A DNA stretch of 22,429 nt from Treponema sp. (GTDB lineage: Bacteria > Spirochaetota > Spirochaetia > Treponematales > Breznakiellaceae). This document shows positions 15,070-22,429 of the stretch, one piece after another. The first letter of the stretch is position 1, and each line of letters opens with the position of its first letter. The position numbers were made by a program, and so were the translations under genes. The notes beneath the pieces were generated by a model. That model saw only the letters and a list, made by a program, of their open reading frames with translations, made no database searches and was not told the DNA's origin. The stretch is from assembly GCA_031264395.1 (NCBI GenBank), contig JAISEB010000054.1, positions 1 to 22,429 on the forward strand, given 5' to 3'.

Positions 15070-16296
15070 ATGAAAGTAGTTGTAATAGGCGCCCAATGGG
15101 GAGACGAGGGAAAGGGCAAGATTGTCGATTATCTGGCCAACGAGGCGCAGATAATTGTCCGGTTTTCAGGAGGCGCAAACGCCGGGCACACCATTGTTAT
15201 TGGCAACGAGGAATACGCCCTGCACCTCATTCCTTCGGGCATCTTCTATCCCGACAAAATAGTCATACTCGGCGCGGGCATGGTCATCGATCCCGTCGCG
15301 TTTTTCAGCGAGCTTGACATGCTGAAGGACAGGGGCATAGATACCGCGGGCCGCGTCTTTATTTCGGACCGGGCCCATGTCGTGCTTCCCCGTTATATAG
15401 GCATTGACAGGGAAAGGGACGAGGCGCGGAAGAATCCCATAGGCACCACCGGCCGCGGCATAGGCATCACCTATTCCATGAAGAGCGAGCGGGACGGGAT
15501 ACGCATCGCCGATCTTGGCTGGAAGGAAAAGATGGACGGGCTTGAAAAGGCCGACAGGGATTTTCTTGCCCCCTATGCCGAAAGGCTCCTTGCCATGTCC
15601 GTCGATCTGTGCGCCTATCTTGCCCACCGGAAAAATTCGCAGGTGCTCTTTGAGGGCGCGCAGGGAACACTGCTGGATCTTGACCTGGGAACCTACCCCT
15701 ACGTGTCAAGCGGCATGTCCTGCGCGGCGGGCGCCGCCATAGGCGGCTGTGTCGGGCCGCGCGCGCTCGACAAGGTGCTGGGAGTTTTCAAGGCGTATTC
15801 GACAAGGGTTGGCAACGGCCCTCTTCCCAGCGAATTTGATACCGGTTCGGAAGATGAACTGTGCCGTTTTGTCCGCGACACGGGCAGGGAATACGGGGTG
15901 ACAACGGGAAGGCCAAGACGCTGCGGGTATCTTGACCTCGTGTCCCTCCGCTATGCCTGTCTTACCAATTCCATCGACAGCCTTGTCATGACCCATCTTG
16001 ACGTGTACGACACGCTTGGGGAGATCAAGGCATGCATAGCCTACCGCATAGGAGACCGCATGGTGGAAAATTTTCCCGCGTCCATCGAAGAGCTTGACCG
16101 CGCAAAGCCGGTGCTGCGGACCTTTCCCGGCTGGAAACAGCCGCTGTCCCGCGCTCTTACCTACGAGGAATTTCCCGTCGCCGCCATGGAGTACATTGAA
16201 TTTATCGAACGGTTCTGTGAAACGTCCATCGATATTGTTTCGGTGGGCTACGACAGAAAGGAAACGATCATAAGAAGGAGCCCCTGGACGCGCTAG
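15070..16296 (+). CDS. purA: Adenylosuccinate synthetase
   Basis: This 408-aa protein starts at ATG 15070, seven bases after AAAGGA; an upstream in-frame ATG at 15049 lies in the end of the previous gene and lacks a ribosome site. The enzyme joins IMP and aspartate with GTP to make adenylosuccinate. GAQWGDEGKGK (residues 7-17, catalytic Asp12), SGGANAGH with His40, IGTTGRGIG (124-132), TRVGNGPLPSE (245-255) and the GTP-binding GRPRRCGYLD (280-289) are all present. It is slightly shorter than the usual 425-430 residues. Together with purB it completes the AMP branch. The gene sits ten bases after the PfoR-type gene and 12 before guaA. Confidence 0.96.
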   Translation: MKVVVIGAQWGDEGKGKIVDYLANEAQIIVRFSGGANAGHTIVIGNEEYALHLIPSGIFYPDKIVILGAGMVIDPVAFFSELDMLKDRGIDTAGRVFISDRAHVVLPRYIGIDRERDEARKNPIGTTGRGIGITYSMKSERDGIRIADLGWKEKMDGLEKADRDFLAPYAERLLAMSVDLCAYLAHRKNSQVLFEGAQGTLLDLDLGTYPYVSSGMSCAAGAAIGGCVGPRALDKVLGVFKAYSTRVGNGPLPSEFDTGSEDELCRFVRDTGREYGVTTGRPRRCGYLDLVSLRYACLTNSIDSLVMTHLDVYDTLGEIKACIAYRIGDRMVENFPASIEELDRAKPVLRTFPGWKQPLSRALTYEEFPVAAMEYIEFIERFCETSIDIVSVGYDRKETIIRRSPWTR

Positions 16297-16308
16297 CGCG
16301 GCTCTTTT

Positions 16309-18000
16309 ATGGACAAGATTCTTGTACTGGATTTCGGAAGCCAGACCACCCAGCTCATAGGCCGGCGGATACGGGACATGGGAGTCTACGCCGAGATTGC
16401 GGTCGGCGATTCCGTCCCCGATACGGACGATCCGGATCTCCGCGGCGTCATCCTTTCAGGTTCCCCCGAGTCGGTGTACACAAAAGAAGGAGAAGCGCCC
16501 GACAAAAAAATATACGTTTCGGGCCTTCCGCTTCTGGGAATATGCTACGGGCTTCAGCGCATGAATTACGACATGGGCGGAACGGTGGAACCGCTTCCCG
16601 AGCGGGAATACGGGGCAAAGACCGTCTCTCTTGTGGAGGGCGCGCTTGACGGCGTCGCGGAACACAACAGGGAGCGCGCCGCGTCTTTCCTTGCCGCCTT
16701 CACCGGAGGCGGAAAGGCCGAATCCCCTTCGGGCGTTTTTGCAGGCAGTACAAGCGCCGGTTTTACCGCCTGGATGAGCCACGGCGACACGCTGACAAAA
16801 CTCGCGCCGGGTTTCAGGGAAGCGGCGCGGAGCGCGTCCGGCTATACCGCGGCGGTAGTGCACGAAACGAAAAACTGGTTCGGCCTTCAGTTCCATCCCG
16901 AAGTAACGCATTGCGAAAGGGGAGGCGAAATACTTTCGGCCTTTGTGTTCGGCGTATGCGGGTGCCGGACGGGCTGGACCATGGAGCAGTACGCCCGTGA
17001 AGCCGGCGCCGGCGTGGCCGGAAGGGTAGGGGGGAATACGGTATTGCTCCTTGTTTCAGGCGGGGTCGATTCGGCCGTCGCGGGCGCGCTGCTTCTTAAA
17101 TACCTTCCCCCCGAAAACGTACATCTCATGTACATGGACACGGGCCTCATGCGGAAGGGCGAGACGGACATGGTGGAACGATCCCTCCGGAAGCTCGGCG
17201 CACGCCATCTTCATATTGTTCACTGCGAGGATGAATTCCTTGCCGCCCTTAAGGGGCTTTCAGATCCCGAGGCAAAGCGAAAGGCCATTGGGGATCTTTT
17301 TATCACCGTGCAGGAAAGGGAAGTCGCCCGGCTCCGCCTTTCCGGTGATTATTTTCTTGCCCAGGGAACCCTCTATACGGATCTTGTCGAAAGCGGCAGG
17401 GGCGTGGGGAAGAAGGCCCATCTTATCAAGAGCCATCACAATGTGGGAAGCCCGCTTGTGGACGCGAAGCGCAAGGCGGGCCGCGTCATTGAGCCGCTTG
17501 AAAGGCTCTACAAGGACGAAGTGCGCCGCCTTGGCCGCCTGCTTGGCCTTGACGAGGAACTGGTGCGCCGCCATCCCTTTCCCGGCCCGGGGCTCGCGGT
17601 CCGTATCCTTGGGGAAGTTACCAAAGAGAAATGCGACATACTGCGTGAAGCCGACGCCATATATATAGAAGAACTGAAAAAGCGCAAGCGCCGCGCGCCT
17701 TCTTCCGGGGGCTCTGCGGCCGTGACCGGAGAACTCAGCCTCTACGACGACATCTGGCAGGCCTTTGCCGTGCTCCTGCCAATACGCTCCGTGGGCGTCG
17801 CGGGCGATATCCGCAAATACGGCTGGGTGCTCGCGCTCAGGGCCGTTGCCAGCGCCGACGGTATGACCGCCGGCGTGTATCCCTTTCCCGCCGAAGATCT
17901 CCTTGAAATATCCACCCTCATCACCAACTCGGTAAAGGAAATAGGCCGGGTAACCTACGACATTTCCAGCAAACCGCCCGCCACCATAGAGTGGGAGTGA
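16309..18000 (+). CDS. guaA: GMP synthase (glutamine-hydrolysing)
   Basis: This 563-aa protein converts XMP to GMP using glutamine and ATP. The class I glutaminase domain has nucleophile Cys79 in GICYGLQ and partners His196 and Glu198 in QFHPEVTHCERG. The ATP pyrophosphatase domain has the P-loop LVSGGVDSAV (248-257). The C-terminal dimer domain carries RHPFPGPGLAVRILGE and ends in KPPATIEWE, as in other GuaA proteins. It is longer than the common 510-525 residues: extra residues lie near 122-150 (GKAESPSGVFAGSTSAG) and 458-475 (basic, KKRKRRAPSSGG). IKSHHNVGSPLVDAKRKAG replaces the more common HHNVGGLPE form. No clear ribosome site precedes the ATG, which lies 12 bases after purA, so translation may depend on purA. 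Confidence 0.95.
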   Translation: MDKILVLDFGSQTTQLIGRRIRDMGVYAEIAVGDSVPDTDDPDLRGVILSGSPESVYTKEGEAPDKKIYVSGLPLLGICYGLQRMNYDMGGTVEPLPEREYGAKTVSLVEGALDGVAEHNRERAASFLAAFTGGGKAESPSGVFAGSTSAGFTAWMSHGDTLTKLAPGFREAARSASGYTAAVVHETKNWFGLQFHPEVTHCERGGEILSAFVFGVCGCRTGWTMEQYAREAGAGVAGRVGGNTVLLLVSGGVDSAVAGALLLKYLPPENVHLMYMDTGLMRKGETDMVERSLRKLGARHLHIVHCEDEFLAALKGLSDPEAKRKAIGDLFITVQEREVARLRLSGDYFLAQGTLYTDLVESGRGVGKKAHLIKSHHNVGSPLVDAKRKAGRVIEPLERLYKDEVRRLGRLLGLDEELVRRHPFPGPGLAVRILGEVTKEKCDILREADAIYIEELKKRKRRAPSSGGSAAVTGELSLYDDIWQAFAVLLPIRSVGVAGDIRKYGWVLALRAVASADGMTAGVYPFPAEDLLEISTLITNSVKEIGRVTYDISSKPPATIEWE

Positions 18001-18003
18001 AGG

Positions 18004-18013
18004 GGCGGCCGCC
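18004..18013. other. GC-rich palindrome between guaA and the LRR gene
   Basis: GGCGGCCGCC, four bases after the guaA stop, is a perfect ten-base palindrome. The 34-base gap between the convergent genes also holds AAGGG and CCCTT as outer arms. No T-run is present, so termination here is uncertain. Confidence 0.25.
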
Positions 18014-18034
18014 AATGCCTAAATCAATCTCCCT

Positions 18035-19033
18035 TTAATTGGATGTGTACGTAACGGTGATACCCTCGCCCCAGATTGCCGCCTTTTCCGTATCCGTGCC
18101 GTTCTTTTTTCCCCAAACCTCGTAATTGTCAAAATACGCCGGCGCGTTTACCGTTACTTTTTTACCGAAGGAACCGTCAAACAAATTAATACCTGTAGTG
18201 ATCCTGGCGCCGGAAGCATCCGTGAATTTTGGAGGGTACAGCAAGGTAAATACAAGCTCAATAGCCTTGCTTCCCGTGTTAGAGAAAGTGTGACCGCCCA
18301 GAAACTGAAGCGCCGGAAATTCTACCCGCTCCAGATTTATACAGCCGTAGAAGGCATAATCGCTCACGAAGCTTGCCACCGGGAGACTTGTCATTTCCAG
18401 ACCGGTACAATTCTGAAAAGCTCTGTTGCCGACGAAACTTGCCATCGGAAGACTTATCGTTTTCAGGCTGGTACAATTCTGGAAAGCTCCGTCCGCAATG
18501 AAGTTTGCCGCGGGGAGATTTACCGTTTTCAGGCCGGTACAGTTGTAAAAAGCCGCACTCCCGACGCTGATTACGCATGGAAGATTTGCCGTCGTCAGAC
18601 CCGTCCAACCGTAAAAGGCCCGGCGGCCTATACACATTATGTCGCCGGGCAGGGCAACTGAAAGAATTTTCGATTTATCCTGAGTATCCGGGAGGGGAAG
18701 CGCGTTAAAGACCGGTCCCGAGCCCGGCCCAAAAGTAATGTTGACGTAATACTTCCTCAGGGCATCGAAAATGTTTATCATATCAAGGGTGTTGTCAAAA
18801 CGCAGGCCGTTAATGATCAGGTCCAGGGGCTTGTCCGGTGTAGAGCCGTCAATGCCATTACCATTGATAATGGCATCGTTTATGACCTTGTCAATGTCAC
18901 CGGATTGAACACCTTCTGTGGAAATAGTAATGATGATACCTTCTTCTACAGGGACCCGGCAGACGGCAAGGACAAGGGCAAGCGCCAGCATAAAAACCGC
19001 CCCTGTACGGAAGGCAAAATATCTGATTTTCAC
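18035..19033 (-). CDS. BspA-type leucine-rich-repeat protein, probable lipoprotein
   Basis: The start is GTG 19033 (332 aa), seven bases after AAGGAG on the minus strand; the frame is open to 19063 but that would overlap the glucosidase stop. A basic and hydrophobic N-terminus (about residues 4-24) ends in VLAVC with Cys25, a possible lipobox of the loose spirochaete kind, though Val at -1 is unusual. Residues 139-248 hold five repeats of 22 residues of the form AFxNCTxLxxxxLPxAxFxxxx, the LRR_5 (BspA) pattern with AF and NCT landmarks, and a sixth degenerate unit starts at 249. The C-terminal part (TVNAPAYFDNYEVWGKKNGT) is typical after such repeats. The protein is probably outside the cell and binds other proteins, host matter or fibre. 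It follows the beta-glucosidase gene by 23 bases on the same strand, so the two form an operon. Confidence 0.85.
   Translation of the reverse strand: MKIRYFAFRTGAVFMLALALVLAVCRVPVEEGIIITISTEGVQSGDIDKVINDAIINGNGIDGSTPDKPLDLIINGLRFDNTLDMINIFDALRKYYVNITFGPGSGPVFNALPLPDTQDKSKILSVALPGDIMCIGRRAFYGWTGLTTANLPCVISVGSAAFYNCTGLKTVNLPAANFIADGAFQNCTSLKTISLPMASFVGNRAFQNCTGLEMTSLPVASFVSDYAFYGCINLERVEFPALQFLGGHTFSNTGSKAIELVFTLLYPPKFTDASGARITTGINLFDGSFGKKVTVNAPAYFDNYEVWGKKNGTDTEKAAIWGEGITVTYTSN
18290..18619 (-). repeat. 66-base tandem repeats coding for the LRR units
   Basis: Five consecutive units of 66 bases encode residues 139-248 of the LRR protein. Adjacent units share long blocks at DNA level (for example the segments giving CTGLKTVNLP and CTSLKTISLP). 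Such tandem coding repeats can gain or lose units by slippage or recombination. Confidence 0.7.
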
Positions 19034-19040
19034 GGGATTG

Positions 19041-19046
19041 CTCCTT
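19041..19046 (-). promoter_or_regulatory. Ribosome binding site deciding the LRR start
   Basis: AAGGAG on the minus strand lies seven bases before GTG 19031-19033. It supports this start over the GTG at 19063. Confidence 0.6.
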
Positions 19047-19056
19047 CCCGGACACA

Positions 19057-20388
19057 TTACCACTCGCAGTATCCGGCAATCGTATCGCGGAAAAACCAGG
19101 CGCTGTCTTTGGGAATACGCGCCTGCGTTGTATAATCAACATAAACAATGCCGAAACGTTTGGTGTAACCAAGCGCCCATTCAAAATTGTCCATGAATGA
19201 CCATACATAATAGCCTTTTAAGTTGATATGTTCCCGAAGGGCCTGGACACAGACTTCAAAGTGTTTTTTAAGGTATTCAATACGCTGCTTGTCGTGAACA
19301 TGACCGTCCGCGGAAACAACATCCGCGTTGGCGTAACCATTTTCCGTAACAAAAAGCGGCAGCCCCTTCGAAATCTCGTGCATCCAGCGTATCTGACGCA
19401 GCAGGCCCGCGGGCGTTACATACCAGCCCGTATCCGATGTATCCTGCCATGATTCAACGGTCTTCGCAAAAAACGGGAACGCTTCATCATAAACAGCCGG
19501 TCTTTCGCTGTAATAATTCATGCCGATAAAATCAACCGGCGTTTTAATAATATCCATATCCCCCGCCTCTACGGGAAACCTGAATCCAAGTTTTCCGGTA
19601 CAGACTTCGGGGTAGCCCTTTCCAAAAAGCGGGTGAACGAAAACCTCCGATTCCACCGCTTTGAGAATTGAGGCAGCTTCGATGTCCTCTTTGCGGGAAG
19701 TAGCGGGCCGGGGCGTACTCAGGTTAAAAGTAGTCCCGATAGGCGCCTTAAGCCCCGTCTTTCTGTAGGTGTTCACCGCAAGGCCATGGGCCAGATTGAG
19801 ATGATGTATCGCGCATACGGTTTGGGTTAAATCTTTTATTCCGGGAGCGTGAACACCAGCGTAATAACCAAGCCAGGTAATGCAATAGGGTTCGTTAAAG
19901 GTTATCCACTGGTCTACAAGATCGCCAAATTCCCGAAAACAAACCCCGGCGTATTTCGCGTATGCCTCCGCGGTCTCCCGTACAGCCCAGCCGCCCTTAT
20001 CCTGCAGGACTTGGGGCAAATCCCAATGATAAATCGTAGCGCAGGCGCGGATTCCGTATTTATGAAGTTCGGCGCACAGCGCGCGGTAGTATGCCACCCC
20101 TGCCTTGTTTACTTCGCCCGTAGCGGCATGTATAATCCGTACCCACGAAAGGGAAAACCGGTAGCAGGTGAAGCCCAGTTTTGCCATAAGCGAGACATCG
20201 TCCTTGTAGCGGTGATACTGGTCGCAGGCGACATCCCCGTTTTCCCCGCCATAAACAGCGCCCGGCTTCCGGGCAAACACGTCCCATATAGACTGTTCGC
20301 GCCCGCCCTCATATGCGGCTCCTTCCACCTGATAACTTGCGGTAGAGACGCCCCAGATAAAATCACGGGGAAATTCCAGTCTTTCCAT
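19057..20388 (-). CDS. Glycoside hydrolase family 1 beta-glucosidase
   Basis: This 443-aa protein is a complete GH1 enzyme. FIWGVSTASYQVEGAAYEGGREQSIWD near the N-terminus, the sugar-binding YHWDLP (120-125), the acid/base Glu166 in TFNEP, the nucleophile Glu349 in FVTENG and the end motif YYVWSFMDNFEWALGYTKRFGIVYVD are all present. GH1 enzymes of this type release glucose from cellobiose and other beta-glucosides; 6-phospho-beta-glucosides remain possible, and the specificity cannot be fixed by eye. No signal peptide is seen, so it acts in the cytoplasm. AAGGAGG stands five bases before the ATG. It is first in an operon with the LRR lipoprotein and is divergent from an AraC-family regulator, its likely controller. 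Confidence 0.93.
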   Translation of the reverse strand: MERLEFPRDFIWGVSTASYQVEGAAYEGGREQSIWDVFARKPGAVYGGENGDVACDQYHRYKDDVSLMAKLGFTCYRFSLSWVRIIHAATGEVNKAGVAYYRALCAELHKYGIRACATIYHWDLPQVLQDKGGWAVRETAEAYAKYAGVCFREFGDLVDQWITFNEPYCITWLGYYAGVHAPGIKDLTQTVCAIHHLNLAHGLAVNTYRKTGLKAPIGTTFNLSTPRPATSRKEDIEAASILKAVESEVFVHPLFGKGYPEVCTGKLGFRFPVEAGDMDIIKTPVDFIGMNYYSERPAVYDEAFPFFAKTVESWQDTSDTGWYVTPAGLLRQIRWMHEISKGLPLFVTENGYANADVVSADGHVHDKQRIEYLKKHFEVCVQALREHINLKGYYVWSFMDNFEWALGYTKRFGIVYVDYTTQARIPKDSAWFFRDTIAGYCEW

Positions 20389-20494
20389 AAAAACCTCCTT
20401 GCCATATTGTGATTATCAGGATATTCTGCAGATTAAGATATTTCTATCAAAATATTCCATGAAATTATAACTATCGTATTTTTTGGAGAAGATT
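20389..20494. promoter_or_regulatory. Divergent AT-rich control region between beta-glucosidase and AraC genes
   Basis: This 106-base gap must hold promoters for both directions and any operator. Toward AraC a TATAAC box lies at 20466-20471 with no good -35. Toward the glucosidase the minus strand has TTGATA (complement at 20444-20449) but no clean -10 at normal spacing. Short inverted pieces (GATA and TATC around 20437-20448) could be regulator half-sites. Weak boxes fit activator dependence. Confidence 0.4.
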
Positions 20495-21409
20495 ATGCTG
20501 CAATTAACCATACGGGAAGATCTTTCGGAAATTATTCATTATACTTCACCGGATATTCCGGTTTCTTCGCTGGCCCTCCGTCTGGATCAGTTTATAAATC
20601 ATACCACCGATTGCCACTGGCATGAGGATCTGGAATTTACGATTGTCACCGAAGGAACCATGTCCTACTTTGTCAACGATGTTGCCTGCCGGCTTTCAAA
20701 GGGGATGGGTATTTTTGTGAATTCCAACCGGCTCCATTTCAACGGCCCCGGCGCGAAAAGCTCCCATGACTGCCGCTACACCTGCCTTTTATTACATCCT
20801 TCCCTGCTTCGGGGAAATGCCCATATCGAGAGCCGCTTTGTCGATCCCTTCCTCTATGACATCGGAAGGGACGCCTTGGTCTTGTCTCCTGAAACCGGCT
20901 GGCAGCGCCGGGTTCTTTCCTGTTTAACGGCTCTTGCCCGTATGGCCCGGGAACAACCCGATGGATACGAGTTGCGTCTTCAAAGCCAATTCTTTTTTTT
21001 ATGTTCCCTCTTTTACAAGAATACCTCTGTTGAAACAGGACTCCCTGCGGGAAGGTCCGAATTGATGAAAAGCATCAAGAATATGATAGGATTTATACAT
21101 GTGCATTATGCGGAAAAGATCACACTGGATGATATTGCTGCCTCCGGCATGATGTGCCGCAGTAAATGCTGTCGTCTCTTTAAACAAATTCTGCGCCAGA
21201 CAATTTTTGAGTATTTGCTGCGTTACCGTATAAGGAAAAGCATTAACCTTCTTGCCAATACCGGGATGAGTATTACCGAAATCGCGGGATACTGCGGATT
21301 CAATAGCGCAAGTTATTATACGGAAGTCTTTAACAAGACAACGGGAATGGCTCCCCGTGATTACCGCACCAGGAACCGGTTCAAGAAAAATCCCGCTTTT
21401 CCGATATAA
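20495..21409 (+). CDS. AraC-family transcriptional regulator
   Basis: This 304-aa protein starts at ATG 20495, four bases after GGAGAAG. The N-terminal half is a cupin-like sensor domain with CHWHEDLEFTIVTEGTMSYFVN (a metal- or sugar-binding type segment). The C-terminal 83 residues (about 209-291) form the double HTH of the AraC family: ITLDDIAASG...FKQILRQTIFEYLLRYRI, then MSITEIAGYCGFNSASYYTEVFNKTTGMAPRDYR. Such proteins commonly activate sugar-use genes when a sugar binds the cupin domain. Its divergent position suggests that it controls the beta-glucosidase and LRR operon. Confidence 0.9.
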   Translation: MLQLTIREDLSEIIHYTSPDIPVSSLALRLDQFINHTTDCHWHEDLEFTIVTEGTMSYFVNDVACRLSKGMGIFVNSNRLHFNGPGAKSSHDCRYTCLLLHPSLLRGNAHIESRFVDPFLYDIGRDALVLSPETGWQRRVLSCLTALARMAREQPDGYELRLQSQFFFLCSLFYKNTSVETGLPAGRSELMKSIKNMIGFIHVHYAEKITLDDIAASGMMCRSKCCRLFKQILRQTIFEYLLRYRIRKSINLLANTGMSITEIAGYCGFNSASYYTEVFNKTTGMAPRDYRTRNRFKKNPAFPI

Positions 21410-21546
21410 CCAAAAAATATTTCCGCTACGACATTTAACGATTCCTGATTTTGAGTAATTTGAATGAAAATTTATTCGACTTCCCCGACTTTGCGGTTAA
21501 ATAATTCTGTGGGTCAAGTTTAGCTTTTATGGCGGAATATTAAACT

Positions 21547-21714
21547 CATATGCATTTACTTTGCAGTCAAAACAATATAAAAAACCGCGGAGGACGCGGA
21601 GTTTGCGAACCTTTGGTTCGACGGAGTTTTTGTTATAAATTCGATTTTAATTCCCTCTTTCTCCGTGTTTCTCTGTGCAACTCCGTGGTTAAAAATTTTA
21701 AGTAAACGCATATG
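21547..21714. repeat. Palindromic dispersed repeat, copy C (CGGAG type) with terminal inverted repeats
   Basis: The ends CATATGCATTTACTT (21547-21561) and AAGTAAACGCATATG (21700-21714) are inverted repeats with one mismatch. Inside lie AACCGCGGAG and CTCCGTGGTT as a second inverted pair, the hairpin core CGAACC-TTT-GGTTCG (21606-21620), and CTCCGTGTTTCTCTGTGCAAC. The layout is that of copies A and B, with CGGAG in place of CGGAC. No protein is encoded. It occupies much of the gap between the AraC and sigma factor genes. Confidence 0.75.
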
Positions 21715-21754
21715 GGTAGCAGGCCCCTTCGGCGCGAATAAAGGTTTTCCCCAG

Positions 21755-21796
21755 CCGCCCGGTTGCTGTTCCCTCGATATGGCCCTTGCCGGGCGG
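21755..21796. other. GC-rich stem-loop in the AraC-sigma gap
   Basis: CCGCCCGG (21755-21762) and CCGGGCGG (21789-21796) form a perfect eight-pair stem around a 26-base loop. The surrounding 21720-21815 is markedly GC-rich between two AT-rich stretches. No T-run follows in either direction. I cannot assign it to an RNA family. Confidence 0.35.
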
Positions 21797-21885
21797 GTTG
21801 CGGCGTCAGAGGCGTAAATATTCCTGTTTATAAAGAAAATCCGAGATTTTCCGCGAAATTTCCAAACACTTTTTGAATCCGGACG

Positions 21886-21891
21886 TATAAT
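21886..21891 (+). promoter_or_regulatory. Candidate -10 box for the sigma factor gene
   Basis: A perfect TATAAT ends five bases before the ATG at 21897. The -35 region is poor. If used, transcription would start on or next to the start codon, giving a leaderless message; no Shine-Dalgarno site is present. Confidence 0.3.
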
Positions 21892-21896
21892 TAAAT

Positions 21897-22429
21897 ATGA
21901 CCGTTGACGGGAATCAGGTACGATCCTGTATTCTGGATAAGGATAGAAACCCGCAAGACAAATTCAGGGATCTGTGGGAGTATTATTTCCCCCGCCTGTT
22001 GGTCTATATTGCGTCATTTAAAGGAATAGCGCCCCATGAATACAATGATATTGTCTCGGAAGTCCTGTTGATAATTTTTAAAAAACTTGAACGGTACAAT
22101 CCGGCATATTCATTGTCAACATGGGTCTATACTATCGCCAAAAATCATTTTATAGACGTGCTTAGAAAGTCAAAAAATATCAGCATTGTGCCAATAGATG
22201 TAATAGACGAGCGCTGCGCCGTTAATCATTCGGAGCAAAAGAATGTTATTGATATGATTATCGAGCGGGACGAGGTTGATAAATGCCGGCAAATTATAAA
22301 AACCCTTAAAGAACGGGATAAACGGTTAATTTTCCTCAAATATTACGAGGGGCTTAATTCAAAAGAAATTTCGCTCATAGAAGGAATTCCGGCGAGTACG
22401 GTACGGCAGCGGCTCATGATCGTTAAATC
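21897..22429 (+). CDS. ECF-type RNA polymerase sigma factor, partial (5' part)
   Basis: The frame is open from ATG 21897 to the window end (177 codons plus two bases), so the stop lies outside. Region 2 is visible as FRDLWEYYFPRLLVYIASF, DIVSEVLLIIFKKLERYNP and the -10 recognising SLSTWVYTIAKNHFIDVLRK. Region 4 follows after a short linker: LKERDKRLIFLKYYEGLNSKEISLIEGIPASTVRQRL, with a helix-turn-helix for the -35 element. There is no region 1 or 3, which marks the ECF group. Base composition is visibly more AT-rich than in the purine genes. An anti-sigma gene would be expected downstream, outside the window. Confidence 0.85.
   Translation, partial: MTVDGNQVRSCILDKDRNPQDKFRDLWEYYFPRLLVYIASFKGIAPHEYNDIVSEVLLIIFKKLERYNPAYSLSTWVYTIAKNHFIDVLRKSKNISIVPIDVIDERCAVNHSEQKNVIDMIIERDEVDKCRQIIKTLKERDKRLIFLKYYEGLNSKEISLIEGIPASTVRQRLMIVK

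Noticed and set aside
18290..18661. Plus-strand open frame with repeated residues
   Set aside because: The repeats are the complement of the LRR-coding tandem units on the minus strand.
21547..21714. Possible CRISPR or tRNA-like structure
   Set aside because: The repeats are not regularly spaced with unique spacers, and no cloverleaf can be drawn; the structure is a single palindromic element.

Overview
The window looks like a chromosomal segment of a host-associated spirochaete close to the termite-gut Treponema group. I infer this from the mix of content: MalT-type LuxR regulators in tandem, a TIGR02757-family protein, a BspA-type leucine-rich-repeat lipoprotein, a multi-membrane-span chemoreceptor, GC-rich genes rich in Shine-Dalgarno sites, and dispersed palindromic 'CCACGGAC/CCACGGAG' repeats. 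No rRNA or marker gene fixes the species.

Left part (1-4650). The end of a transketolase C-terminal subunit on the plus strand converges on a minus-strand group read right to left: a six-span methyl-accepting chemotaxis protein, a Gfo/Idh/MocA (inositol-dehydrogenase-like) oxidoreductase and a DUF4867 protein. This looks like a carbohydrate or polyol catabolic group with its own chemoreceptor. Two copies of one palindromic repeat lie in opposite orientation on either side of the oxidoreductase and chemoreceptor genes. A separate cluster of three hairpins fills the chemoreceptor leader.

Centre (4660-18000). All genes are on the plus strand. They include the complete IMP branch point: purB and guaB first, purA and guaA last. 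purB/purA make AMP from IMP and guaB/guaA make GMP from IMP. Between the two halves lie two overlapping MalT-like LuxR regulators, a TIGR02757 gene joined to them by a 1-base overlap, and an orphan PfoR-type PTS IIC membrane protein placed directly before purA. No de novo genes up to IMP are present, so the cluster looks like a purine interconversion unit. Its regulators and transporter-like protein are the best candidates for an undescribed system in this window.

Right part (18000-22429). A minus-strand pair, GH1 beta-glucosidase followed by a BspA-type LRR lipoprotein, faces a divergent AraC-family regulator; together they form a compact sugar-use locus. After a roughly 490-base gap holding another palindromic repeat with terminal inverted repeats and a GC-rich hairpin, the window ends inside an ECF sigma factor gene.

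I see no CRISPR array, tRNA, rRNA, transposase or prophage gene.
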